Made by a program: the position numbers and the translations under genes. Below are positions 49,201 to 60,881 of a stretch of 64,000 bases of DNA, piece after piece (position 1 is the first letter of the stretch; each line of letters opens with the position of its first letter). The notes beneath the pieces were generated by a model that saw only the letters and a program-made list of their open reading frames with translations, searched no databases and was not told the DNA's origin. The stretch is taken from assembly GCF_033439725.1 (NCBI RefSeq), contig NW_026944390.1, positions 1,860,001 to 1,924,000 on the forward strand, read 5' to 3'. The DNA is from Neurospora tetraspora. Lineage: Eukaryota; Ascomycota; Sordariomycetes; Sordariales; Sordariaceae.

Positions 49201-51481
49201 TACGTATAAAGCGTTGAAGGTTCAATATTAATTCCCTTTATAGTAAATTAAATAACAATTTTTTTGCTACTGGTTATTTTGTTATCGTATTCGACTACCC
49301 AAAATACGATTTAATATTGAGTTTATAGCTTTATATAAAGGGATTCTAAATACGTAATAATACATTCCGTTTTTTTATTCCTTAAATAATATATTTAAAC
49401 GAATTTAGATTACCGGTCTATAATTACTATTAAATATATATACTTCTAGCCCCCTACTTTTACTTCTTCACAAAAAAGGAAATCGACGGCTAATTATAAT
49501 TTAGGGCCCTCTAAGTAGTTATAAATTTTTCTACGCATGTAGCGCTTTAATTTAGTTTTAATATATAGTTTGTAATATATTATATTTAATCCTTTAAATT
49601 ATACGCTATACTTTTACTCTATTAATTTAATTAAAATTTCAGGTCCTGGGTAATTAAGTCGAAAATATTAGTAAAGGAGCTTACCCTTTTGGGGTTTTTA
49701 TTTAATATAATTTATATACTATATAGTAAAAGAAGATTCGTTAGCGCTATTCTATAAAGGGATATATTCTAAAATAAATCATGTATATTTAGAGAGAATA
49801 TAATACATAAGGGAATTTATATGGTGGGAGCGTAGGTAATTATTCTTATGATCCTAATATATTTATTCATTTTTACATTATTTTAAGAAAATGAAGTTGT
49901 AGGTTATATTTAGTGTTAAAACGACGTTAGGGAATTAAAACTCTTTATTTCCGTTGTTATCTTAAATTATAATTATAATAATACTATACCTTTCTATAGG
50001 AATTTATTTATTTCCCGCCTATACATAATTATTAGTATTTGAAGGGGTAAAGTCTTTGAAGTAATTAACTTTATTAAAGATATATATTATTATATTCAAA
50101 TTGAGGATTGTAGAATCTCTTAATAAGTATATAGCGCTACGTTTTATTATAAGTATTAAGAAATTACTCTTATTTACCCGGCGACTATAGAATTAATTAT
50201 TTTAATCCTTATCGTCCTGCTACGTTCGTAGATAGTTAATAGTTTCATTAAATATTCTTTTTTTTTTTTTAAATTAGTATACGCGCGCTTTTTAATAGTA
50301 GGATTTTCGATCTAATCTTTATAAGCTAATTATAATTTAATATAGTAGTATTTATTTAAATTATAACCCGGTTATTTACAGAATTTATATAGAGATTAAT
50401 ACGGTTATTTATTCGTTAGTAAAGACGAAGAGGAAGTATATTTATTTTTATTAGTATTCTTCTTACATTTACTATTTTTATTTATAGCCTCTCCCTGTCT
50501 CTCTACTTTCGGACTAGGGTTTTATTCGTCGTTAGGAGCGTTTTTTCTAATAGGTTTACTATTTAATATAATTGCGAATGTAATATTTTTACATAAGGGG
50601 GTACGACCCTTTCTTTAAATAGTAGTCGCTATTATTATTTTACGAAAGTCCTTAGTTATAGTATAGAAAAAGATTTTAAAATTAGGGTTTCTCTTAATCT
50701 CTTTATTATATTAAAGTTAATAATTATTTACTTGGGCGGTATAAGGACTCGACTTTATAATTATATAGAATTCTAGGAACTATAGGTTTGGTTTATTTAT
50801 TCTAATAATTCCTTTAATAATGTAGAGGGCTATAGCCACTTTCTAATAAAAAGTTTAATTATATTAATAACGGTTGGCTTTACTAAGGTGCTTGAAAATA
50901 TTAATAAATTTAATTCGGGCGAGTTTCTTTGCTTTACAGTCATTAAAAGCGGTGGATTTACTGAAATTATTATATTACTTATATAAATTAATACATTTAG
51001 TAAAATTAGTTTCCCGGTAATTATTTCTAACGATTTTAAATATTTAGTAATTTAATATAATCTTTTTAATACTTAGGTTAGAGAAGGTTTTAACCTTTGT
51101 ACGCTAGTCCGACTTTTTAATTATATAGTTATAGTAGTTGCGCTTATAATAGAAGTTATAAAATTTAATAATAATAAATAAGGTAGCCTCCTTATCCTTT
51201 TTAGCTTCTTTAGTTTTTCTAGCGGGAACTTCCCCTTAGTAGTTAGCGATATTGGGTTTTATTAGTTCGGTTGGCTAGGGAACGCGGTTATTTGGGTCGA
51301 TATATTTCTAAAAACCTAGGTCTTGGGCTATAAAAATAAAGGCATCTTCTTAGGCCGGCTAGTCCTTGGGGCCGTTGAGGGCAACGTTATTAATTTTGGT
51401 CATAAATACTATTAGTAGTCGTTTAATTAGCTATCGTTGCTAGCGATAGCTTTAATCAGTCAAATTAATAAGACTCTTAAT

Positions 51482-51646
51482 TATAATATTACTAGTAATA
51501 ATCGATATAGGGTTCAATGTAGCTTGATTGTATGTGTGTGTGTAAGACTGGCTCTGCAGACTCGAAGCTCTGGCATCTGGATAAATCCCGCATATCCCAG
51601 CCCAACTGGGCACGTGCACGCCCAGTGGATCCCCTGGCCTCTGACA
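51482..51646 (-). repeat. Copy B 5' LTR
   Basis: 165 bp. The outer end (GGCCTCTGACA at 51646) is preserved, and the inner end next to the body is mutated. Confidence 0.88.
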
Positions 51647-54099
51647 AGTCCACCTCTGCCATCGTTGCCCACCTTGTCCTTGTCCTGGAAGCCTTGCGGA
51701 ATTAAGTCCGAACCCAGCTTTTCTTTTCTCGTGAGGGGACAGAACATGTCCTCGACCTGAACCATTGTAAGCAATTGGACCAGCAAGAACTCCGCCATGG
51801 CAAATGTGCTCAAAGTACATCCACTATGGGACACCGAGAAAACCGCGAGAGAGGGGAACAAAACAAGTACCAAGTGAGCAACGGAGTGACAGGGTAAGGA
51901 AGTGCGAGTGGTTTTGTGTACTGTGCTTGCGAGCCAAAGTAAACTTACCCATATCACCTTAATAAACATGTTGCGACCCCATGGCCTCATGGGTACTCGC
52001 CCCAGTCGTTCCCCTCGTATCAAACAGTTTGCCGATCGGTGGTAGTGTATATCTGGCAAGGTCTGGCTGGCTATGTACCTACCCAACTACCCGGGTCGCT
52101 TCCTTCGCTTGACTCTAGGCGTACCCCAGGGCAACTTACAAACCACAAGTGGGAAGAGGGTGTTGAGGCTTGTCGATCACCACTTGGTTGGGGTCCAACC
52201 ATTATTTCCTTTGAACAGTCTTCTTCCTGCTTTGGTCAGTGAAGGCAGAGGAGCGGTCAGGTTGACCGTAGCAAAGCGTGGGCCGCAAGAGTGGCCGCGG
52301 CCGTGGCTGGCTTGGCTGGCCGGCTGACTGCTGCAGTAGCATGGATGGAGTGAAATTGAGAATGTCGCCGAGGAGATGGTGAGTGGTGTGGGTGCCGTGG
52401 GTGGGTGGTCAGTGTGGTGAGTAGTGTCACTGGTGTGTGGTCCAGTGTGTGTGTGTGGATTGACGAAAGAGAAGCTTGAGGGTGTGTTCCAACTTCGGAT
52501 CCGCGGTAGCCCGGTAGGGGGAAGGTTTTCTTACCGTGCATAGTCCGCGCAGCTGCAATCCTGCAATACCTAGTAATGCAATAGTGAAGAAGATATAGAG
52601 GTAGTGTTTATACTGTGGTTTGTACAGTGGAGCTCAGATACTTGGTAGATTTCAATTGGAATAGCCTTATCTACTGTCTTTTGAGGGGGCGACGCCCTAT
52701 ATTTATAGGGGATGAGGCATTGTGTTGCGTTGAAGAGTGTGGTTCTTATTGCGTTAAACCTAGGTCTTCAAGAACTTCGACTACTTCTGGCCCTCTGATT
52801 GGTTAGATGCAGGTATCTCCTTGCCTCGATTTGGGGTAATGTAGCGACTTATATGAAAATAACAAAATTTAGGCGAATGCAACACGAGCGCATTAAACCA
52901 GTATGCTTACTTCGGCTTACCTGAGCCCGAATACTGCAAACGTTACCGGGCTACCCTGGAGGGAAGGTAAGGTACCGCGGATCCGAACACAGCCTGAGAG
53001 AAAATGGAAGCTGGATTTAAGTTGGTCAAATCGGAAAACCGGACACTGCGGAATTCGGGATTGGAAAGAGCGTCGTTGGATTGTCCCTTCCCGTCCCGTG
53101 GTACTCCAATTTGCAATCTCAGCTCCCCTTCACCGCGGAACTTTTTTGAGACATGCTAGGAGATGAAGTGGCACAGTGGAAAGAGCAGCTGGTCACCCGG
53201 GCTGACAGATTGGTTCCATCTGTTTGGCAGCCCCACGATGACAGCATTGTCGGATGATTCCAATGCAACTAAAAAGTTTACTAAAATCCAGGGAAAATCC
53301 AGGGACATTCGCCGACAATTCTCATGAAATTCCACTTCGACCTGTCCAAGTTGCAGAAGTGGAAGCTTCTATTGCATATGCTGTCGTGCAGGAACCTTAC
53401 TGGCCGTTGTAAGCGAGTAAGTCATCGGGGGCCCGGGGCAGGCATTGCCCATTGGTGACATTGCCAATGCCCGTGCTTCGGTCGAGGGAGGGCCGGTGCT
53501 TGGCCTTGGCCCGGCCGCCGGCAGCAGCTGCCCGTCTGGCCATCCGGGTTGTACCCCGCCATTTCTTGACACCTGGGCTCTTGCCTGCCCAAAGCCCGCG
53601 TCCTTCCACTGCACGCTTTGTGCTGACGCCAGTGGTTAATGCACGCTGTGCCCGCCCTGGCATAAAACCACTTTCGCAAGTCGCGTCTCGAACCGCGTCC
53701 GATGCGCAGCGCTGGTTGGCCGCCCTTCCATGTCAATTAAAGGATTCATGGGCCAACATCAACAAACACTCCTAGTACCAACACCAACCTCACACCAATT
53801 ATTGTCGACCGCGACATCCATCCGACTGACGTGCATCGCCATCGCACCAGTATTATTTGCCATCGTATATCTCAAGCTACATAGTCATTAGCAGAAAGCT
53901 CTTAACGCGGGGCAGGCCGCGTCGCGCATCCGCGTCGGTTTTTTCTGCCCGGTGAACAGAGTTAGAGTTACAGTGCCTCTAGTCAAGTACGAGTTCCACG
54001 CCGGCGAATATTCCACGACGACCTCGACTCGCTGCCCCGCCTCGAAAACGCATCAAATCTATTCGCAGACTCTCCCTCGAGACCGATTCTCCCTTCGCC
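51647..54099. other. Intergenic region upstream of CDC45
   Basis: Begins with the right AGTCC target duplication of copia copy B. A short minus-strand open frame (ATG at about 51799) runs into the insertion site. Around 52540-52830 there is a stretch resembling a solo LTR or a promoter with the TATA-like palindrome CCTATATTTATAGG. From about 53860 a CDC45 5' leader is plausible. No confident gene is seen. Confidence 0.45.
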
Positions 54100-56773
54100 A
54101 TGTATCTCCCTCGGCAGCTTATATCAAAACTCTACCTCCACTTACAAAACACCCGCCATCCACTGTCGCCGCCTGTCCTCATTTTGGTTGCCCTCGAAAC
54201 CGATGCGCTATGCGCCTGCCGTATCCTTACCCAACTTCTCAAACATGACTATATCCCGCACAAGATCCAGCCAGTCGCTGGCTACTCCGACCTCGAACGT
54301 GCTGGTACCGAGCTCGTCAGTCCCATGATGGAGACCCGTGGTGGTGCTGGAGGAGTCGTTGTATGCTTGGGAGTGGGTGGTATGGTTGACCTCGGCACAG
54401 TTCTGGGGCTCGAACCCGAGGGCGAAGAAAATACGTTCGGAGGAGTGGAGGTGTGGGTGATCGACTCCCATCGCCCGTGGAACTTGGGTAACGTCTTCGG
54501 CGGCTTTCCCCTCGAACCGGAGACAGAAGAGGCCAGGACATTCTCTGCGCGAACTCCGATCGGTGTCAATGGCGGTCGGATAGAGCGAGCATACAAACCA
54601 GGCAAAGGCGGCATTATCGTTATGGACGACGGCGACATCCAAGACGAGCTCTCCAAGGAACGAGATGCGTATTTGGCCCTGGTGGATATGCCCGAAATCG
54701 AAGACGATGGCCAAGACCTGGGCGACAGTGATGAAGATGAAAGCGATAACGAGGAAGAGACGGGTGGTACATCAATTGTCGCAGGCAGAAAGAGGAAATC
54801 ATGGTCCGACTTCGATGAGGACGATGATGAAGACGACCGACCGAGACAGCGACGGAGAAGCAATTCGGTAAGTACATTCCAACTTCTTCATAGAAATACA
54901 TGTCTCATGCCATATACAGTCGAGTCCAATTCCAGAATCGCCTCGCCGGCCCCAACACCGTGGTCTCATATCTCTACGCGACGATGCCTTGTTCTCCAGT
55001 GACGCGCTGGAACCCCCGACTGCAGCACAACTACCCAGAGCCCCTTCGGCCAAGACTCTGCGACGAAGACTGTTGCGACTTCGACGAGAGAACGAGGGAG
55101 TCCTGCGCGAATACTACCGACTGGGCACATCATATTCGGAGCCCATTTCATCCATGATGTACTCCCTTGCGTCAGAACTAGGTCGCGAAGACAATGACCT
55201 GCTGTGGTTAGCCATTGTTGGAGTCACGTCGATGGAGCTATACGGTCGCTCATCTGCCGGTATCGCGGTAGCAGCTCGCAGGTCAGATGCCCGCGTTTCT
55301 GGCTGGCTCGGTATGCGTGGCGCGAGGATACGACAGCTCCTGCGAGACGAAGTCAGACGTCTCAACCCGCCAGAGATAGGAAACGGCCGGGTGCTTCCCG
55401 AGACAACGGGAATTATCCCAACCACGGCGCGAAGTCCGGAGGATACCAGTATCAGGTTGTCGCCGGAGCCCAAGTTCCTGCTTATTAGGCACTGGAGTTT
55501 ATACGACAGTATGCTTCACTCACCCTACCTCTTCTCTCGGCTAAAGACGTGGAGTGAGGCCGGGATGAAGCGATTACACAAGCTTCTCGCCAAGATGGGC
55601 GTTAGTCTGGTGCAGTGCAAGCAGAGTTATGCGCACATGGACATGATGTTGAAGCGCGAGCTTCGCACCAAGCTCCTAAAGTACGCTTCCCTCTACAACC
55701 TCGACGAACTCGTCCCGACAATAGACACGGACGGCAAAGATCGCGGAGGCGCCAAAGACGGATGGGGCTTCGTGCGCAGCTGGGGTTGGAGGGCCACCCT
55801 GAGCGCGCAAGATGTCGGTGTCGTTGTCGGAGCCCTGTTGGAGGTGGGGAAGAACACCACTAGTGCTGATGATCTTCCCGCCGGTCCGTCTCAGGATCTT
55901 CTCGGCGTAGACAACAACCAAAGCCAAAGTGAAGAGTGGATCCCTAGGTTTTGGGAAGCGTATGACGCGCTGGAGGACATCGAGGCCCTTAAGGCTGGCC
56001 TTCCCACGGCGCAGTATCTACACAAGGCCATCTTCACTACCGGTACGACCATTTTGAAGAAGAAGCAAATATCCCATCTGCGCGCATTCCGCATGTGCGT
56101 AGTCAAGGACTCTCCGGATGCGACACTCTTCAACCACCCTGGTGCTCTAACCAAGCTAGCTCTCTGGATCGGTGAAGCACTTGCCGAGCAGGAGAAAGAG
56201 GCTACTGGCGGAAGGCTCGCCCACGGCGGTCGTGGTACACCTCTGGTAGTAGCTAGTCTAGATGACAAGCGCGGAGTCTATGTTGTCGTCGGTACCGGTG
56301 GCGGTGGCGGGCCAGACACCAAGTTCCTCGACCGCGAATCTGCCAAGAAGCGAGCCGAAGAGAAAGAGGCCAAGGCGAAGGCTAAAGAAGCGCAGAGGAG
56401 GATCAAAGAGAAGATCAGGGCCGAGAAGAAGGAGGCCAAGAGGAAGGAGAAAGAAGAGAAAAAGAAAGCCAAGTCCGATGCCGGCGGCGATGACGACGAG
56501 GAAGAGGACAACGAGGAAGATAGTGACGACGACTCGGACCTCTCCGATTCGGACTCGGATGATGATGACGAGTCGGACCAAGATGACGAGCTTGATCAGG
56601 AACTGGAAAGGGGCTACGGCCTCAACAAGTTCGGAACAGCGTTCCAGGACGTGGTGGCGGAGACCAATGCCAGAGTGCGCATCGACAGCTTCGAGCACTG
56701 CGTCGTGGAGGTCAAGAAGGAGGATCTTAGCGGCTTCTTGGAAAGTCTCAGCATGAAGGTCGTCATTGGGTGA
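54100..56773 (+). CDS. cdc45: CDC45 DNA replication factor (CMG helicase subunit)
   Basis: Two exons, 54100-54867 and 54920-56773, with a 52 bp intron (GTAAGT...ATACAG), give 873 residues. The N-terminus MYLPRQLISKLYLHLQN with LVALETDALCACRILTQLL matches the Cdc45 RecJ-like (DHH-fold) domain. Further hallmarks are VVCLGVGGMVDLG and VWVIDSHRPWNLGNVF. In exon 2 come the REYYRLGTSYSEPISSMMYS block, LLWLAIVGVTS, SGWLGMRGARIRQLLRDEV, FLLIRHWSLYDSMLHSPY and MGVSLVQCKQSYAHMD. Cdc45 joins Mcm2-7 and GINS to form the replicative helicase and is essential. It is longer than human (566) because of an acidic linker at about 197-225 and a Lys/Glu then Asp-rich insert at about 727-817. The conserved C-terminus (GLNKFGTAFQDVVAE, FLESLSMKVVIG) is intact. 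Confidence 0.95.
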
Positions 56774-56923
56774 GGGAAGGAAAAGTTTGGGTTTGCTAAT
56801 TCAGGGAAAACATGGGGGGCGTCAAGGGAGTTTGTTTACTTGATCAGGGGAAGTCCAAGACTTGATATCTGTTTCCAAATGGTTGGAAGAGTCAGAACTT
56901 GTCTGAGAGCTCGCATGGCATGG

Positions 56924-57028
56924 AATGGCATTGAGGCTCGAATGATTGAGCTAGCTACGTGCATGCAGTATAGGCAGTCATGGCATTGAGGCTCGGATGA
57001 TGGAGCTACCTTTGGCGATGTGCATGCA
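56924..57028. repeat. Imperfect direct duplication, about 45-55 bp unit
   Basis: ATGGCATTGAGGCTCGAATGATTGAGCTA... is followed by ATGGCATTGAGGCTCGGATGATGGAGCTA.... Both units end in GTGCATGCA. Confidence 0.8.
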
Positions 57029-57411
57029 TATATAGAACATGCTCAGTCAAGCAGGCGCGGAAGAAGGAAAAGCAGGGATTTTTTTTTACGGCTGTACACA
57101 TACGGCATATTCCTTCACATAACATGCATTGGGCTATATACCAAGTTTCAGTTTACTCTTCATAAGCACTTTTCTTGCCTCTTTGTTCTTTTATACACTT
57201 GTGAATATCACTTGATTGAGCAGCGATCGATATCTAAACCCAAACGAATATTAAAATCACGAACATCAGGAGCATCGCTCAGGAATCAATCGCCATGCCA
57301 CTCTCTCCGACTCGGCTCGTTTTTTTTGTCTTTTGTGATTCACAACCATAAGATAAAGATGAAGTTACCTCCCTCAGACGCTCATATTGAGCCTCTTTCA
57401 CCTCACCTCAT

Positions 57412-57438
57412 ACACACACACACACACACACACACACA
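57412..57438. repeat. (CA)n microsatellite
   Basis: About 13 CA/AC units in an uninterrupted run. Confidence 0.9.
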
Positions 57439-57679
57439 TCGCACCAAGCAGGCAACGATGACACTGCCCCCTTTGAGTAGGTATTTGAGGCTTCAGGAGC
57501 AGAAGTCACGACAAACCCAATCATTGGACCAAATAGTAATAGAGAGAGAGGTAGCAGATACTTATGTCAATCAATGCCGGGGTGTCAGAGGTATGGCGAG
57601 TTCTTTTAAAATGATGGAGTTTTGACGGGGGTTGAGTGTTGTTGTTGGCCTCTTTCGAAGTTCTCTTAACTTGAGGGTA

Positions 57680-58000
57680 CAATCCAGCCCTAGTTTATTT
57701 GTTAGTTAGGTACAAAAAACGCCCATTTCCTCTCAAAGTGGAAAAGCATTCGGGCTTCTAGCGGATGGGTGCCGTAGGAGACTGCCCTCTTATATCTTCT
57801 AGTCTTGAACATTTCAAGGGGACCGATAGAGGTATAAAAAAGAGGCTTCTATAGCGTATTAAGTACTGGTTATTGTCCGTCACTTTAAATGAAGACCAGT
57901 TTTCTCTTTGAGAAGGCTAATGAGAGCTCTAGTTCTCCCCTGTTCAACCCATGGCCGAAGAACCACACTAACAAACAAACCAGTACGCAGTATTGTATTG
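57680..58000. mobile_element. MITE-like inverted-repeat element, copy 1
   Basis: 321 bp element with no coding capacity. The left end CAATCCAGCCCTAGTTTATT and the right end (reverse complement) CAATACAATACTGCGTACTG share a core CTGGTTTGTTTGTTAGT as inverted repeats of about 35 bp. It is flanked by TA on both sides (57678-57679, 58001-58002). The internal sequence is related to copy 2 in several blocks (GCGGAT..., GAGAGCTCTA, GAAGAACCA). It would be mobilised in trans if an autonomous partner exists; none is seen here. Confidence 0.7.
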
Positions 58001-59757
58001 TAGAGGCTGATGAATGTTGACAGAGGTACGTACCTGTCTTCGCGCGGTGTTAGTGAGAAAAGCGGGGCTATATCGGAGCTTGCAAGTCACTCCCTCGAAA
58101 ATTTGAAGCTCTTTTCCTCGACATCCATTCACTTTCTTCTTCATCACTCAGTCTTTTGAGATTTTATTTCCCTTCTCCTCAGAACGGCGTCGATTTTACT
58201 CCGTACCGCACGAAGGAAGGTCCCGTTGGTCTCTTTTTGAGGAGAGACAGTTTGAGTGGATTTGTCAGAGTCTTGGCGGACTTTGCACTGCCCCCTTTCC
58301 TTACTACGTCAGTCCGGCACTATCTTCCAAGTAGGAAGGAAAGTTGCAAGTAGCTGAAGGAGAAGGAGTTTTTTCTGACCGCCGTGGAGGTTGGGTCAGG
58401 TGAAGGTTTGTGAATGTCATTGTTTTGCTCGACAAAAGACTTGATTTCTCTTTGTCGTTCTGGATCAGTTCTTCATAGGTGTTGTGGATGTTGGTAGTGG
58501 TCGACCGATAATGACGGAGTGGGGCATCGACTTCCACTTCCCTTTGGGCTTTGGGCTTCATCGGAGGGAAGGGTGATTGGGTGATACAGACAGAGCCTCA
58601 AAATACTGAGGATAATTGTTTGTGCCTACCAGGTCGGTTACACACGGTGCTAAGACATGATGAATGAATATCGGTAACTTCCATGGTCAAGCCAAGAGTG
58701 GATGGAGCTGCCCGAACGACATCCAGAACCCGATCGAACTTGTTGCTTGGCCGTGTGGCCCCTGTCCCAGTTATTAAAGAAATCCCGCCCGTTGCCCCTC
58801 TTTGCAAATGGATGGGAGAGAGAGGAGTGAGGGGCCCACGTGAAGTCGAAACACATGTTGGGGAACAAGTGGAATGTTTGGAAGAAAGTCCGCATGGAAA
58901 TGGTGTGCATTATTGCGATTGCGATTGCGTTACGTATCGTCCGCAGTCCAGACAAGGCAGGTTTCTCGAGCAAGTAACAGGTCACAGCCTGGCCTCTTTA
59001 TGCTAGACCCGGCGGGCGTCAAATGGGAGTCGAAACGAAGCGCCGCACAAAACGAGCGGGGGGGATGGGGGGCACAATGGGATGCCTCTATCGACATCCC
59101 GGCCACCATCTCTAGGTTCGAGCGGTCGGGTGTTCCTTACCTCCTGGCTAACACATGGTCCCTGCTAGTCACTCTAGTTCCACCTTATAATAACGGCCAG
59201 GGCACTTACAGTGGTTAGCTGCAGTTAGTGCAGCCGCTCCACCACTGCATTGCCCATCTCGCCAGACTGCCCCCGTCATCACCTCCGATCTCCCGCGCAT
59301 TTGCCCTGCTCTCGCCTTTGCACCCTGACACTCCTTTTTTCTTTTGCCATTAACATTCGAACCATTACAACCAACACCTCGACATCTTTTCCTCCTCTGA
59401 TCTACCGTACTTTTCTTCACTTTCCGGTGCAACCCCAGGGCTACTGATTGACGCTTACGAGTCTGCCACTCGACTATCCTATCGACCGACGACAAATATC
59501 AATCGACCATACAAGGCTGCTTCCTCCTATCGCTCGAGCACCGTCTTCCCGTCCACACAGCGTCTCTTACCTACAGTAAACGTTATATCCCTGAGAGGAA
59601 AACCCACGGATCGTCACAGCGAACCCCTCCTCCCACCTTTCGGCGCCAACCCCGTACGCGACGCCATCCAGAGCGACCCCTTTCCCTCAAAGCACATCGT
59701 GGGACCGCCTTGCGACGACAAAACAGCATTTGCTAAATAGCACCGAGTTATCCGAAA
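58001..59757. other. Intergenic and leader region upstream of NCS-1
   Basis: Ordinary composition. From about 59220 onward it becomes C+T-rich (CCACCAC, CCTCC), which fits the promoter and 5' leader of the NCS-1 gene. No gene is supported in the first 1.2 kb. Confidence 0.45.
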
Positions 59758-60881
59758 ATGGGCAAATCGTGAGTGTCCAAGTCCCCCGAACTTTCCGCGA
59801 CTCTTGCCCCATCACCACCACCCACCGCCCGGCCGCTTTCTCCGCACCCCATCATCATCAATACGCACCGCATACCTGCTTCTCAGTTGTGGAGGAAGGA
59901 CCGTGAACAGCCTTCTACCCCGTCTTTCTCATATCTACAAATCACACAATGCCCCTCTTTGGCAGGAGTCGTTCCTCTGCACAATCTCCCAAAACCGAAA
60001 GCAAGATGAAGAGGCTGACACTAACCCCCACCCGACACAGACAGAGCAAGCTTGAGCGTGATAAGTTGGAGGAGTTGGAAAAGGCCACCCACTTTGACAA
60101 GAAGGAGTTGCAGCAATGGTATAAGGGTGTGTTACCTTTCCCCGTCTCCTTTCCCTTATCGCCGACGACCCCTTTGAACACCGCCGCTGCCGCCGCCGCC
60201 AACAGTTACATCCCCCGACCAATGCGGCGCTTTCCCCATCATCGCAAGCGCTCACTTTGCGCCCTCGTTGCCTACCAACTCTTTCATGACCGGCCTCTAA
60301 CAAAGACATTGATAAAATAGGCTTCCTCAAAGATTGCCCCTCCGGCATGCTCACCAAGGCCGAGTTTCAGAAGATCTACGCGCAGTTCTTCCCCTTTGGC
60401 GACCCATCCTCGTTCGCCGACTACGTATTCAACGTATTCGACACGGACAAGTCCGGCACCATCGACTTCAAGGAGTTTATCTGCGCCTTGAGCGTCACGA
60501 GCCGCGGCAAGATGGAGGACAAGCTCGACTGGGCCTTCCAGCTGTACGACATTGACGGCGACGGCAAGATCACCTACGACGAGATGCTCAAGATTGTTGA
60601 GGCGATTTACAAGATGGTGGGTTTTCCTTCCCATTATATCTATACATCCCTTCTCTTGTTGTCGCAATTTGTAACGCTAACTTACTTGTCACAAAAAACA
60701 GGTCGGCTCAATGGTCAAGCTCCCCGAAGACGAAGATACCCCCGAGAAGCGCGTCAGCAAGATCTTCCGCATGATGGACAAGGACGAAAACGGCAGCCTC
60801 GACATGAAGGAATTCAAGGAGGGCAGCCAGCGCGACGAGACAATCGTATCCGCCCTCTCCTTGTACGATGGTCTCGTTTAA
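59758..60881 (+). CDS. ncs-1: Neuronal calcium sensor-1 / frequenin family protein
   Basis: Four exons, 59758-59768, 60041-60126, 60321-60616 and 60702-60881, with introns of 272, 194 and 85 bp, give 190 residues, the exact family length. The N-terminus [16 protein letters not shown] carries the N-myristoylation signal (Gly2). The first EF-hand (about 36-47, with CPSG) is degenerate as in all NCS proteins. EF2 (73-84, [12 protein letters not shown]), EF3 (109-120, [12 protein letters not shown]) and EF4 (157-168, [12 protein letters not shown]) keep their calcium ligands. The C-terminus ends [12 protein letters not shown]-1 acts as a calcium/myristoyl switch at membranes and activates phosphatidylinositol 4-kinase in yeast; in fungi it affects calcium tolerance and growth. 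The first exon carries only 11 coding bases, so MGK and part of Ser4 are separated from the rest by the longest intron. Confidence 0.97.

Larger units (their letters stand above)
46056..51646 (-). mobile_element. Fossil Ty1/copia LTR retrotransposon, copy B (inverted)
   Basis: A 5591 bp element of the same family as copy A, in opposite orientation. The 165 bp LTRs are at 46056-46220 and 51482-51646, with a perfect AGTCC target duplication at 46051-46055 and 51647-51651. The purine tract next to the 3' LTR appears as TACCCCCTTAG at 46221. The LTRs match those of copy A in length, ends and sequence apart from mainly transition differences. The interior is RIP-mutated throughout and dead, broken in very many places. 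Its outer LTR halves are almost unmutated, so the copy looks old in its body but well preserved at its edges. Confidence 0.87.
56774..57679. other. CDC45 3' region
   Basis: Holds the CDC45 3' end, an imperfect ~50 bp direct duplication near 56924-57028 and a (CA)n microsatellite. One frame of about 200 codons (57020-57625) has low-complexity, inconsistent composition, and I do not consider it a gene. Confidence 0.45.

Noticed and set aside
53168-53240. Stretch faintly resembling a tRNA (GGCACAGTGGAAAGAG...GGTTCCATC)
   Set aside because: The acceptor and anticodon stems do not pair and the T-loop does not match GGTTCRANYC.
56258-56756. Open frames on both strands in the CDC45 Lys/Glu/Asp-rich insert
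   Set aside because: By-products of the purine-rich codons; CDC45 explains the region fully.
57020-57625. 201-codon plus-strand frame downstream of CDC45
   Set aside because: Contains the (CA)n tract, shows no domain and has His/Thr-rich low-complexity composition.
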